Shown: piece after piece, positions 52,336 to 60,456 of the stretch
How the letters are laid out: every line of letters starts with the position of its first letter
Position numbering within the stretch: position 1 is the first letter of the stretch
Source of the DNA: Bog-756 sp963699105
GTDB taxonomy: Bacteria; Actinomycetota; Acidimicrobiia; Acidimicrobiales; RAAP-2
Assembly: GCA_963699105.1 (NCBI GenBank)
Contig: CAVOTI010000005.1
Location: 62,001 to 126,000 of the forward strand
DNA length: 64,000 nt
Direction: 5' to 3'
Translations under genes and position numbers: made by a program
Notes under the pieces: model-generated
The model's database searches: none
Told to the model about the DNA's origin: nothing
The model's input: only the letters and a program-made list of their open reading frames with translations

Positions 52336-52461
52336 AGTGAGTAACAGGGTAGTCCCGCAGCGTCGACATCAGGGTGACACCGGACCGGTCCGAGCTCCCC
52401 TTTTGCCGCCCGACACCGCCAATCTCCCTGGCGGGGGTGGTGGGGGCCGTTCTGAGGCCCC

Positions 52462-54399
52462 TCAGACGGTCACGATCACCGGCACGATCATCGGGCGCTG
52501 CCGGGTGCGGTCCCCCACCAGGCGTCCGAGGGCCTTGCGGGCCACCCGGTTGAGGGTCTCGTGGTCGTTGCTGCCTGAGGCAAGGGCCTGTTCGAGCGCT
52601 TTGGTCACCTCGGCCCGGGCGTCGTCGAGGAGCGCCTCGGTGTCGTGGTCGTAGGCCCAGCCCCGGGTCACGATCTGAGGGACCCCCACCACTTCGCCGC
52701 CTTTGAGGTCGACGGTGGCCACCGCCATGACCACGCCCTCTTCGGCCAGGACCATCCGGTCCCGGAGCACGCCGTGTCCGATGTCCCCGACCGAGCTCCC
52801 GTCGACGAACAGGTAGCCGCCCGGCACCGTCCCGTCGCGGTGGAGGCCCTTGCCGTCCAGGCGCACGGCGTCGCCGTCCTCGCACAGGATGACGCTATCG
52901 CCCCCGATTCCCATCGACGCTGCCACTTGGACCTGGTTGGCCATGTGCCGGTACTCACCGTGCACCGGGATGAGGAACTCAGGCTTGGTCACCGACATGA
53001 GCATGGCCAGCTCTCCCTGGCGGGCGTGACCGCTCACGTGGACGGAGTCGACACCCGAATGGATGACCTCCACACCGCGTCGGTGGAGACTGTCGATGAC
53101 CCGGCCGACCGACCACTCGTTCCCGGGGATGGGGTGGGCGCTGATGACCACCACGTCGTTCTCCTGCAACCTGAAGAACCGGTTCTCCCCGGTGGCCAAC
53201 CGGGACAGGGCCGACATGGGTTCGCCCTGCGACCCGGTGGAGACGACGCACACTTGGCCCGGTTCGAGCTGATCGACGTCCTCGACATCGATCATCGACT
53301 GGTCGGGAATGTGGAGCAGTCCCAGCTTCCGGGCCAGCGCCACGTTCTTCTGCATGGACCGGCCGAGGGTGGCGATCCTTCTCCCCCCGGCGATGGCGGC
53401 GTCCGCCACCTGCTGGACCCGGTGGATGTGGCTGGCGAAGCAGGTCACGATGAACCGGCGGTCGGGCCGGGCCAGGAACACCTTGCGGAGCGTCACCCCG
53501 ACGGTCGACTCCGACGGCGTGAATCCGGGCTCCTCGGCGTTGGTGGAGTCCACCATCAGCAGGCGGATCCCCGGATCGGACGCCAGCGCCCCCATGCGGG
53601 CGAGGTCGGTCCACCTGCCGTCGACCGGGTGCAGGTCGATCTTGAAGTCGCCGGAATGGAGGATGATGCCCTCGGGGGTGTGGAAGGCGGTGGCGAAGGC
53701 GTGGGGGACCGAGTGGGTCACCGGGATGAACTCCACGTCGCACGGGCCGATACGCCGGCGCTCGCCGTCCCGCACCGGAATGAACTGGGCCCGGTCGGCC
53801 ACGCCCGCCTCGTCGACCCGGTTGCGGGCCAGGGCCAGGGTCAGCTCCGAGCCGTAGACGGAGACGGGGAAGTCCCGCAGCAGATAGGCCAGTCCCCCGG
53901 TGTGGTCCTCGTGTCCGTGGGTCAGGATGACCCCGTCCACCCGGTCGGCGTTCTCCCGCAGGTAGGTGAAGTCCGGCAGCACCAGGTCGACACCGGGCAT
54001 GTCGGGGTCGGGGAACATGATCCCCACGTCCAGCACGAGGATGCGGCCGTCGACCTCGATGCATGCGCAGTTCCGCCCGATCTCGCCCAGACCGCCGAGG
54101 AAGACGATCCGCACTCCCGCGCCCCGGCGGCGGCCCCGGCCCCCGCCCCCGCCCGGGCCCCCACCCCCGCCCCCGCTCGGGCCCTTCGTGGTTGCCCGAT
54201 CCGGGGCCTTCTTCTTTCCGGTGGCCCTGGCTGTCGACGCCCCGCCGGGGCCAGGGGCGGCGGGGCTGGCCCCCGTCGATCCCCTCCCGCCTCCGCCGGA
54301 TCTTCCTCCGCCCGAGGACCGGCGGGTGGCACCCGTCTGGCCGGCCGTCACAGCTTTGGGCTTGTCGTTCACTGACGCTTCTTTCTTGCCGCCCGCCAC
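52462..54399 (-). CDS. rnj: Ribonuclease J
   Basis: RNase J has 5'-exo- and endonuclease activities in rRNA and mRNA maturation and often works with PNPase, which is also in this window. The metallo-beta-lactamase motif is ILTHGHEDHTGGL; other metal ligands are in PVTHSVPHAFA and LHSGDFKID. The beta-CASP blocks include FASHIHRVQQVADAA, SGHARQGEL and PVHGEYRHM. A 95-residue Gly/Ser/Lys-rich disordered N-terminus precedes the domain. The outermost start is a GTG at 54399; a GTG at 54372 following AAGAAAGAAG is an alternative. It lies 45 bases after dapA, the usual dapA-rnj pairing in actinobacteria. Confidence 0.95.
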   Translation of the reverse strand: MAGGKKEASVNDKPKAVTAGQTGATRRSSGGGRSGGGGRGSTGASPAAPGPGGASTARATGKKKAPDRATTKGPSGGGGGGPGGGGGRGRRRGAGVRIVFLGGLGEIGRNCACIEVDGRILVLDVGIMFPDPDMPGVDLVLPDFTYLRENADRVDGVILTHGHEDHTGGLAYLLRDFPVSVYGSELTLALARNRVDEAGVADRAQFIPVRDGERRRIGPCDVEFIPVTHSVPHAFATAFHTPEGIILHSGDFKIDLHPVDGRWTDLARMGALASDPGIRLLMVDSTNAEEPGFTPSESTVGVTLRKVFLARPDRRFIVTCFASHIHRVQQVADAAIAGGRRIATLGRSMQKNVALARKLGLLHIPDQSMIDVEDVDQLEPGQVCVVSTGSQGEPMSALSRLATGENRFFRLQENDVVVISAHPIPGNEWSVGRVIDSLHRRGVEVIHSGVDSVHVSGHARQGELAMLMSVTKPEFLIPVHGEYRHMANQVQVAASMGIGGDSVILCEDGDAVRLDGKGLHRDGTVPGGYLFVDGSSVGDIGHGVLRDRMVLAEEGVVMAVATVDLKGGEVVGVPQIVTRGWAYDHDTEALLDDARAEVTKALEQALASGSNDHETLNRVARKALGRLVGDRTRQRPMIVPVIVTV

Positions 54400-54444
54400 C
54401 TGGTCGGTACATCCGACCGGCCCGGCCCGTGGCTCCTGTGGGAG

Positions 54445-55353
54445 TCAGGCAACCGACTGGGGCGCCAAGTCGTAGCGACCGAGCGCCGAGATGACCGCCC
54501 GGGCCCGCTCGTCCAACGCCGCCGAGCCGGGGGTGTTGGGGAGGCGACACTGACCGACCGGGAGGCCGAGCACCCGGCAGGCGGCCTTGACCGGTATGGG
54601 GTTGGGGAACTCGTCGGTCGACTCGAACCGGCACGACTCGGCCAGATGCTGGTTGATGGTGATGGCCCGCTCCACCTGGCCGGCCCCAAACGATCGGATC
54701 AGCTCGGCGAACAGGCGACCGGCCCAGTGGGCGGCCACGCTGACCACGCCCACCGCACCCACGGCCAGGAACGGCAGCGTCAGGGCATCGTCGCCGCAGT
54801 AGACCTCGAATCCATCGGGGCTCTCGGCGATCACGGTGGCAGCGCTCACGACATCGCCGGTGGCATCCTTGACGCCGACGATGGTCGGCACCTGGCGGGC
54901 CAGTTCGAGAGTCAGGGCCGGCCCGATCCTCCGGCCCGACCGGATCGGGATGTCGTAGAGGAGCACCGGCAGGTCGGTGGCCGAGGCGATGGCCCGGAAA
55001 TGGGAGGAGAGGCCGGCCGGTGACGGTCGGTTGTAGTAGGGCGTCACCGCCAGGATCCCGTCGACCCCGCACGCCTCGGCCTCCCTGGTCAACGCCACCG
55101 AATGGGCGGTGTCGTTGGTGCCGGTGGCGGCGATGACCGGCACGTCGACGGCCCCGACCACCGCCCGGAAGAGAGCGAACCGTTCCTCATCGGACAGGAC
55201 CGATCCCTCACCGGTGCTGCCCGCCACCACCAGGGCATCGCTACCCGAGGCGGCCAGATGGCGGGCCACGGTGGCCGCCGTGTCCAGGTCGAGGACGCCC
55301 TCATCGTCGAAGGGGGTGACCATGGCTGTGACCACCGAGCCGAAGCGTGGCAT
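54445..55353 (-). CDS. dapA: 4-hydroxy-tetrahydrodipicolinate synthase
   Basis: DapA condenses pyruvate with aspartate semialdehyde to open the diaminopimelate/lysine branch. The 302-residue TIM barrel has the conserved VVAGSTGEGSVLSDEE block, the catalytic Tyr in VTPYYNRPSPAGL and the Schiff-base Lys in IVGVKDATGD. The pyruvate-binding motif reads GST where most family members have GTT. Start ATG at 55353; 225 bases separate it from the ferritin-like gene upstream, enough for a promoter. It is followed by rnj. Confidence 0.95.
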   Translation of the reverse strand: MPRFGSVVTAMVTPFDDEGVLDLDTAATVARHLAASGSDALVVAGSTGEGSVLSDEERFALFRAVVGAVDVPVIAATGTNDTAHSVALTREAEACGVDGILAVTPYYNRPSPAGLSSHFRAIASATDLPVLLYDIPIRSGRRIGPALTLELARQVPTIVGVKDATGDVVSAATVIAESPDGFEVYCGDDALTLPFLAVGAVGVVSVAAHWAGRLFAELIRSFGAGQVERAITINQHLAESCRFESTDEFPNPIPVKAACRVLGLPVGQCRLPNTPGSAALDERARAVISALGRYDLAPQSVA

Positions 55354-55578
55354 CGTCGCTCAGCCTCTCGACCCGGGTGCAGGATGCACGGAACACGTCA
55401 CGAACCCGCAGGTTACCAGCAGCCACTCGTCCTGCCGGTGGGCGGTCGACATCGGGCCCCGCCCGGCGGTCCGGTCCACTCGCCCCCGGGTCTCGGGCTC
55501 CGTGCCGTCCGCTGGGCGGCGGAACCCCTCCGTCCCGCCCCGACCGCGGCCCGATCCGGGACCGACCGGCTTCTCCGG

Positions 55579-56712
55579 CTACGAGAGGGCTCGGTCCTTC
55601 GGGGGCACCGACGCCATGGCGTCGTACTCCTCAGAAGTGTCGACCCACGACTCGAATTCGATGACTCCGAGCTCGGTGAACTTGGTCCGGAGCCAACCGT
55701 CTGCGGCATCCAGCAGACCGAGCTTCTTGCAGTTGGGCACGATCTTGGAGAACAGGAGGGCCTGGAACTCACCCCGCTCGGGCGCCTGCTGGACCACCGG
55801 CACGATGGCCTTGGGATCGACACCCATCCGATCCCACACCTCCTGTTGGAGGAACCGGTCCCGCATGCGGACGGCGGCCTCGAAGGCGAACTCCTGGCGC
55901 TCCCGCAGCTCGGCGGCGTTCAACCCCTCGTAGTACTCCTGGAGGCTCAGGACCCCGAATGCCACGTGGCGGGCCTCGTCGGCCATCACATAGCGCAACA
56001 GCTGCTTGAGCAACGGGTCGCCCGTCATCTGATGCATGAACCCGAAGGCGGCCAGGGCCAGGCCCTCCACCATGATCTGCATGCCGAGATAGGTCAGGTC
56101 CCACCGCGAGTCGGCGATGATGTCGTCGAGCAGCATGCGGAGATGGGCGTTGACCGGATAGTGGCCGGAGAGCTTCTCGTCGAGGTACTTGGCGAAGACC
56201 TCGACGTGGCGGGCCTCGTCCATCACCTGGGTGGCGGCGTAGTACTTGGCGTCGATCCACGGGACGGACTCCACGATCTTGGACGTGCAGATGAGTGCGC
56301 CCTGCTCGCCATGGAGGAACTGGGACAGCGTCCAGTTCTGGCTCTCCACCCCGAAGGCCACCCATTCCCTCTCCGACCACTTCTCGACCGGCGTGCCGGT
56401 CAGGTCGAACCCGGCACCGAACCCGCCGGTGGACTCGGCCTGCTCGCGCACCAGGCGTTCCTGGTCCACCTCGATCTCCCACGGCAGGTCGGTCTCGCCG
56501 TTCCACTGGGCGCCCTTGGCCTTTTCGTACAGCTTGTTCAGCTTGGGCCGGGAGCCCTTCTCGTAGTCCCAGGTGAAGATGGAGTCGTAGTCGGAGTGGA
56601 CCACATGACGGCCGTCGGCCTCCTCGGTGCCCACCACCGAGAGGATCGCTTCGAAGTCGTCGATCTCGGCCCGGCCGATGATCTCCTCGGTGCTGCTCAT
56701 TTCGGTGGTCAT
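55579..56712 (-). CDS. Ferritin-like di-iron protein (function unassigned)
   Basis: The 377-residue protein is mostly helical with pairs of carboxylate/His motifs spaced as in di-iron oxygenases of the ferritin/ribonucleotide-reductase-R2-like superfamily. GVESQNWTLSQFLHGEQGAL supplies one Glu, QVMDEARHVEVFAKYL has an ExxH, and MVEGLALAAF and RYVMADEARHVAFGVL provide the second Glu and ExxH. This suggests an oxygen-activating di-iron site; related proteins include desaturase-like and N-oxygenase enzymes, but I cannot assign a substrate. The ATG at 56712 overlaps the stop of a TetR regulator by four bases, so it is probably controlled by that regulator. Confidence 0.82.
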   Translation of the reverse strand: MTTEMSSTEEIIGRAEIDDFEAILSVVGTEEADGRHVVHSDYDSIFTWDYEKGSRPKLNKLYEKAKGAQWNGETDLPWEIEVDQERLVREQAESTGGFGAGFDLTGTPVEKWSEREWVAFGVESQNWTLSQFLHGEQGALICTSKIVESVPWIDAKYYAATQVMDEARHVEVFAKYLDEKLSGHYPVNAHLRMLLDDIIADSRWDLTYLGMQIMVEGLALAAFGFMHQMTGDPLLKQLLRYVMADEARHVAFGVLSLQEYYEGLNAAELRERQEFAFEAAVRMRDRFLQQEVWDRMGVDPKAIVPVVQQAPERGEFQALLFSKIVPNCKKLGLLDAADGWLRTKFTELGVIEFESWVDTSEEYDAMASVPPKDRALS

Positions 56713-57557
56713 GTCCTGTCTCCCTCGTGGTGCTCGTCGCCGACCGTGTCGGTCGCCGGTCGGAAATGCGTGAACGGTGTGATGTCGATGGTGGGGCCGG
56801 CCACCGCCGAATGCAGGGCCCGGACCCCCGGAAGCACGAAGGTCTCGATCAGGCGGCGGACATGGACCGGGTCGGTCATGTCCACGGCCGTCGACGGCGA
56901 GACGGCGTACGAGAGCACGATGCGGGTGGCCCACTCGGCCACCCGCTCCGCCTCCGGCGGGCTCATCCACCGGGCCAGGAACGGGGCGGTGAACCGAGAG
57001 GCAGCGACCAGGAGCCGATCCGACTCGTCGAAGGCCAGGTGACCGAGGACCATCTCGGGTTCGTGCTCGACCAGATAGGCGAGGGCGGCGTGCTCACGGA
57101 TCCGGGTGGACGCTTCGACCACCCCCCCGACCAGGGCTTCGCCCAGGTCTTCGGCCTCTCCCAACCGGACCCCCAGCGCCGAGAAGAGCCGGGCCATCTC
57201 GGTGTCGACCACCGCTCCGAGCACCTCGTCCCGACCCCCGGGGAACACCCGGTAGACCGTGGCCCTCGACAAGCCGGCCTGTCGGGCGATGTCGTCCACG
57301 GTCGTCTTGACGGTGCCGTGTCGGGCCAGGCAGGCCAGGGTGGCGTCGATCACCCGGACCCGGTGGGGCGACGACTGACTGCGGCTGGGAGACCGGCTCT
57401 GACTCTGGCTCTGGCCCCGGCTCCCGCCCTGGCTCCGGCTCCGGTCCCTCGGCGCCCCGGCGGAACCGTCGCCCGGATGCGAACCACCATTCGGACCAGG
57501 CAGTTTCCTGGCGGGATCATCCTCCACCGCACGCAGTGCGGCCCCCTGGATCGGCAC
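56709..57557 (-). CDS. TetR/AcrR family regulator with a Ser/Gln/Arg-rich N-terminal tail
   Basis: The DNA-binding domain is at about residues 65-115, with the helix-turn-helix TVDDIARQAGLSRATVYRVF. A ligand domain of about 150 residues follows. The first 60 residues are low-complexity (SQGGSRGQSQSQSRSPSRSQ) and not part of the TetR fold, so a later start is possible, although none is better supported than the GTG at 57557. The gene is translationally coupled to the ferritin-like gene and follows a second, similar TetR gene by 34 bases. I infer that the pair senses a hydrophobic ligand linked to the di-iron enzyme. Confidence 0.88.
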   Translation of the reverse strand: MPIQGAALRAVEDDPARKLPGPNGGSHPGDGSAGAPRDRSRSQGGSRGQSQSQSRSPSRSQSSPHRVRVIDATLACLARHGTVKTTVDDIARQAGLSRATVYRVFPGGRDEVLGAVVDTEMARLFSALGVRLGEAEDLGEALVGGVVEASTRIREHAALAYLVEHEPEMVLGHLAFDESDRLLVAASRFTAPFLARWMSPPEAERVAEWATRIVLSYAVSPSTAVDMTDPVHVRRLIETFVLPGVRALHSAVAGPTIDITPFTHFRPATDTVGDEHHEGDRT

Positions 57558-57566
57558 AATTGGGAC

Positions 57567-57595
57567 GTTAGATCGGAATTTTGTCTCATTGTCAA
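57567..57595 (-). promoter_or_regulatory. Promoter for the TetR/ferritin-like operon
   Basis: On the minus strand TTGACA (57595-57590, perfect -35) and TCTAAC (57572-57567, 4 of 6) are 17 bases apart. Transcription would begin only a few bases before the GTG at 57557, so the message would be nearly leaderless. The spacer contains TGAGACAAAATT, AT-rich in a GC-rich setting. The -35 box overlaps the end of the upstream TetR gene. Confidence 0.6.
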
Positions 57596-58218
57596 CGACC
57601 GGGCGTTGGTCCCGCCCGATGGCCGGGCCCGGTCGTCGGATCGCCGCCCGGGGGCACCGGGCCCACCACCCCGGCCAGGAGCTCGGCCCGCACCAACTGG
57701 GCCACCTGGACGGGATCGTCGAGATCCCAGCGACCGGGGGCCGACATGTAGGACAGGATCATCCGAGCCAGGAAGTCAGCCGCCTCGTCGAGGTCCACGC
57801 CCTCCACCACGCCCCGTTGCCGGAGGTAGGGGACCAGGAATTCGGCGATCCCCTGGCGGATCCGGATGCTCTCGACGGTGAGCGCCGGCAGCAACTTCTC
57901 CGGCTCGGTCTGCATCACCCGTTGGAGGACCTCGTGCTCGACGATCGCCCGGTGGGCGAAGGCGATGCCCCGTTCTATGACCTCCTCCAGGCTCCCGGCT
58001 CCCTGGACCTCCTCGTAGAGCCGAGCGAAGAACTCGATGGTGGCCCAGGCCACCACGGCGGTGATCAGTTCGTCCCGCCCCCCGGGAAAGGTGCGGTAGA
58101 CGGTTGCCCGCGACACGTTGGCCTCCCGGGCGGCGTCCTCGACGGTGGTTTTGGCCAGGCCCCATCTGGCCACGCAGACGTAGGTGGCCTCCAGGATGCG
58201 CTGTCGGGTGGTGTCCAT
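57592..58218 (-). CDS. TetR/AcrR family regulator
   Basis: The 208-residue protein opens MDTTRQRILEATYVCVARWG, with the helix-turn-helix TTVEDAAREANVSRATVYRTF at residues 24-44, quoted here as VEDAAREANVSRATVYRTF. It is clearly similar to the DNA-binding domain of its neighbour (ATVYR-FPGGRDE in both), so the two probably arose by duplication. The ligand domain extends to about residue 185, followed by a Pro/Gly tail. Start ATG at 58218, 17 bases after dapB in transcription order. Its target is not known. Confidence 0.9.
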   Translation of the reverse strand: MDTTRQRILEATYVCVARWGLAKTTVEDAAREANVSRATVYRTFPGGRDELITAVVAWATIEFFARLYEEVQGAGSLEEVIERGIAFAHRAIVEHEVLQRVMQTEPEKLLPALTVESIRIRQGIAEFLVPYLRQRGVVEGVDLDEAADFLARMILSYMSAPGRWDLDDPVQVAQLVRAELLAGVVGPVPPGGDPTTGPGHRAGPTPGR

Positions 58219-58235
58219 GGCCCGATCCCCCGGAC

Positions 58236-59048
58236 TCAGAGGCCGAGCAGTGGCTCGAGTCCGAAGGTGACGCCGGGCCGGGCCGGCACCGACCGGACGG
58301 CCAACACCACCCCGTCCATGAACGAAATCCGGTCATAGGAGTCATGGCGGATGGTCAGGCTCTGACCCAGGGACCCGAGGATCACCTCCTGGTGGGCGAC
58401 CAGGCCGGGCAGGCGGACCGAGTGGATGCGGACACCGGCCGGGCCGGCTCCCCCCCGGGCGGACGCCAAGGAGTCGGTGACCGTGTGGTCGGGGGGGAAG
58501 GCACCGGTTCCCGACGACTCCCGCATGGCGGCCATCCGCTCGGCGGTGACCAGCGCAGTGCCCGACGGCGCGTCGAGCTTGCCGTCGTGGTGCAGCTCGA
58601 TGATCTCGGCTCCGTTGAACCACGGTGCCGCCAGCTCGGCGAACCGCATCATCAACACGGCGCCGACGGCGAAGTTCGGTGCCACGATGCAGTTGGGTGG
58701 GCCGGTGAACAGCCGGGTCAGCTCTTCGACGTCATCCTCGGTGAACCCGGTCGTCCCCACCACGGCGTGCATGCCGGCCCCGGCGCAGAAGGCGAGGGTG
58801 TCCCGTGCCGCCTCGATGCGGGTGAAGTCGACGACCACCTCGGTCCCGGCGTCGGTCAGGGCCTCCAGCCGGTCCGAGATACCCACACCGGACGTGCCCG
58901 GCCCGGACGGGTGGTCGAGGTCGGTACCGGCTACGGCCGGATCCACGGCCGCCACCAGGTCCAGATCTGGCTGGCCGGCCACAGCCCGACACACCTCCCT
59001 CCCCATCTTCCCGCCGGCTCCCACGACCCCGATGCGCATGGCGGTCAC
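58236..59048 (-). CDS. dapB: 4-hydroxy-tetrahydrodipicolinate reductase
   Basis: DapB reduces the DapA product with NAD(P)H. The 270-residue protein has the Rossmann loop MRIGVVGAGGKMGREV, the conserved VVGTTGFTEDD and VAPNFAVGAVLMM blocks, and the catalytic motif ELHHDGKLDAPSGTA with the His and Lys that act on the substrate. Near the C-terminus is the VRLPGLVAHQEVILG strand. Start ATG at 59048, with an ATG three codons later that fits the Rossmann start equally well. It lies between the M16 peptidase and a TetR gene, away from dapA by 2.9 kb. Confidence 0.95.
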   Translation of the reverse strand: MTAMRIGVVGAGGKMGREVCRAVAGQPDLDLVAAVDPAVAGTDLDHPSGPGTSGVGISDRLEALTDAGTEVVVDFTRIEAARDTLAFCAGAGMHAVVGTTGFTEDDVEELTRLFTGPPNCIVAPNFAVGAVLMMRFAELAAPWFNGAEIIELHHDGKLDAPSGTALVTAERMAAMRESSGTGAFPPDHTVTDSLASARGGAGPAGVRIHSVRLPGLVAHQEVILGSLGQSLTIRHDSYDRISFMDGVVLAVRSVPARPGVTFGLEPLLGL

Positions 59049-59112
59049 CCTACCGTCGCACCGGTGGACGACCGGGCCGGCCGGCGTTGGGGGCCGATCG
59101 GCCGAGGGCGAG

Positions 59113-60411
59113 TCAGCCGAGCGCCAACGAGCGGGAATCGAAGTCGGCCTCCTCGAAGGGGCCGACCACGGACAGCGTCCTGGGTGCGGCCACCAGCTCG
59201 GCGGCGGCGGCCCGCACGTCCTCGAGGGTGAGGGCGGCTACACGGTCGAGGACGACGTCGACCGACAGGACCTCTGCGTGCAGAAGCAGGCCGGCCCCGA
59301 TACGGCTCATCCGGGCACCGGAGTCCTCACAGGCCAGGAGGGTCTCGGCCCGCAGGTTCCCCTTGGCGATGGAGAGCTCCCGTTCGGTGATGCCCTTCTC
59401 CCCGAGCAGCTGCAGTTCCGAGAACACGATGTCGAGCACCTCGGGCACGTGCTCGGGTGCGGTCCCCATCCCGACACTCACCGAACCGGCATCACCGTAG
59501 GCCACCCGCTCGGACCACACCGAGTAGGCCAACCCCCGGCGCTCCCGGATCTCTTGGAAGATCCGGCTGGACAGCCCTCCGCCCAGGACATGGTTGAGGA
59601 CGGCCAGCGCATATCGCCGGGGGTCGAAGCGGTCGACCGACCGGCACGCCAACACCAGGTGGGCCTGCTCGGTCGACCGGCGGGTGACCAGCAGCGGTTC
59701 GACCTTGCCGTCCGGCGGCTGACGATCCGGGGTGGCGCCGCCCGGTTGCCCGGCAAACCGGGTCTCGATCCCGTCGGCGACGGCCCCGTGATCGAGGTCG
59801 CCGGCCACGGCCACCACCATGTTGCCGGGCCGGTAGTGCAGCTCGAAGAACTCCCGGATCCGCCCGGCCGTCATGTCCGTGACCGACTGGTGGCTGCCCA
59901 GCACCTCGCGGCCCAAGGGATGACCGGGGAACAACGCAGCCGAGCTCTGTTCGGCCGCCTCGTCGGAGGGCTCGTCGGCGTGCATGAGTATCTCGTCGAG
60001 GATGACCTGACGCTCGGCGTCGAGATCGGCGGGGCGGAGGGCCGGACGCCACATGATGTCGGACAGGATGTCGAGACCCAGCGAGATGTGCTCGGCCAGC
60101 AGACGAATGTAGAACGACGTGTACTCCTTGGTGGTGAAGGCGTTGAAGTCCCCGCCCACTTCGTCCACCGCCTCGGCGATGGCGGTGGCCGAGCGCCTGT
60201 CGGTCCCTTTGAACAGCAGGTGCTCGAGGAAGTGCGACGCCCCCCACCGGTCGTGGTCCTCGTCGCGCGACCCGGTGCCCACCCAGAATCCGATGGCCAC
60301 CGACCGGGCTTCCTTCATGTCCTCGGTGACCAGCGACAGGCCCGAGGGGAGCTCCTCGGTGCGGATCACGGGTGCCCGGCTCCGATCGAACGGCTCATCG
60401 GAGTCCGGCAC
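59113..60411 (-). CDS. M16 family zinc peptidase (insulinase-like)
   Basis: The 432-residue protein has the inverted zinc motif HFLEHLLFKGT (HxxEH) near residue 60 and the distant Glu ligand in the AVDEVGG-FNAFTTKEYTSFY region. The C-terminal domain has GLSSRIFQEIRERRGLAYSV, the Arg/Tyr substrate block. It resembles the mitochondrial processing peptidase beta-like proteins found next to pnp in many actinobacteria, where the physiological substrate is unknown. Start GTG at 60411. A strong hairpin separates it from pnp, so read-through may be limited. Confidence 0.93.
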   Translation of the reverse strand: MPDSDEPFDRSRAPVIRTEELPSGLSLVTEDMKEARSVAIGFWVGTGSRDEDHDRWGASHFLEHLLFKGTDRRSATAIAEAVDEVGGDFNAFTTKEYTSFYIRLLAEHISLGLDILSDIMWRPALRPADLDAERQVILDEILMHADEPSDEAAEQSSAALFPGHPLGREVLGSHQSVTDMTAGRIREFFELHYRPGNMVVAVAGDLDHGAVADGIETRFAGQPGGATPDRQPPDGKVEPLLVTRRSTEQAHLVLACRSVDRFDPRRYALAVLNHVLGGGLSSRIFQEIRERRGLAYSVWSERVAYGDAGSVSVGMGTAPEHVPEVLDIVFSELQLLGEKGITERELSIAKGNLRAETLLACEDSGARMSRIGAGLLLHAEVLSVDVVLDRVAALTLEDVRAAAAELVAAPRTLSVVGPFEEADFDSRSLALG

Positions 60412-60412
60412 A

Positions 60413-60443
60413 CCGGCCGGTGCCTATGACGGGCACCGGCCGG
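60413..60443 (-). terminator. 12-bp hairpin between pnp and the M16 peptidase gene
   Basis: CCGGCCGGTGCC (60413-60424) pairs perfectly with GGCACCGGCCGG (60432-60443) around a 7-base loop. It follows the pnp stop by 13 bases on the minus strand and has no U-run after it. It could act as a rho-independent-like terminator, as an RNA 3'-end stabiliser, or mask the start of the M16 gene, which begins two bases later. Confidence 0.6.
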
Positions 60444-60456
60444 GCGACATCCGTGC

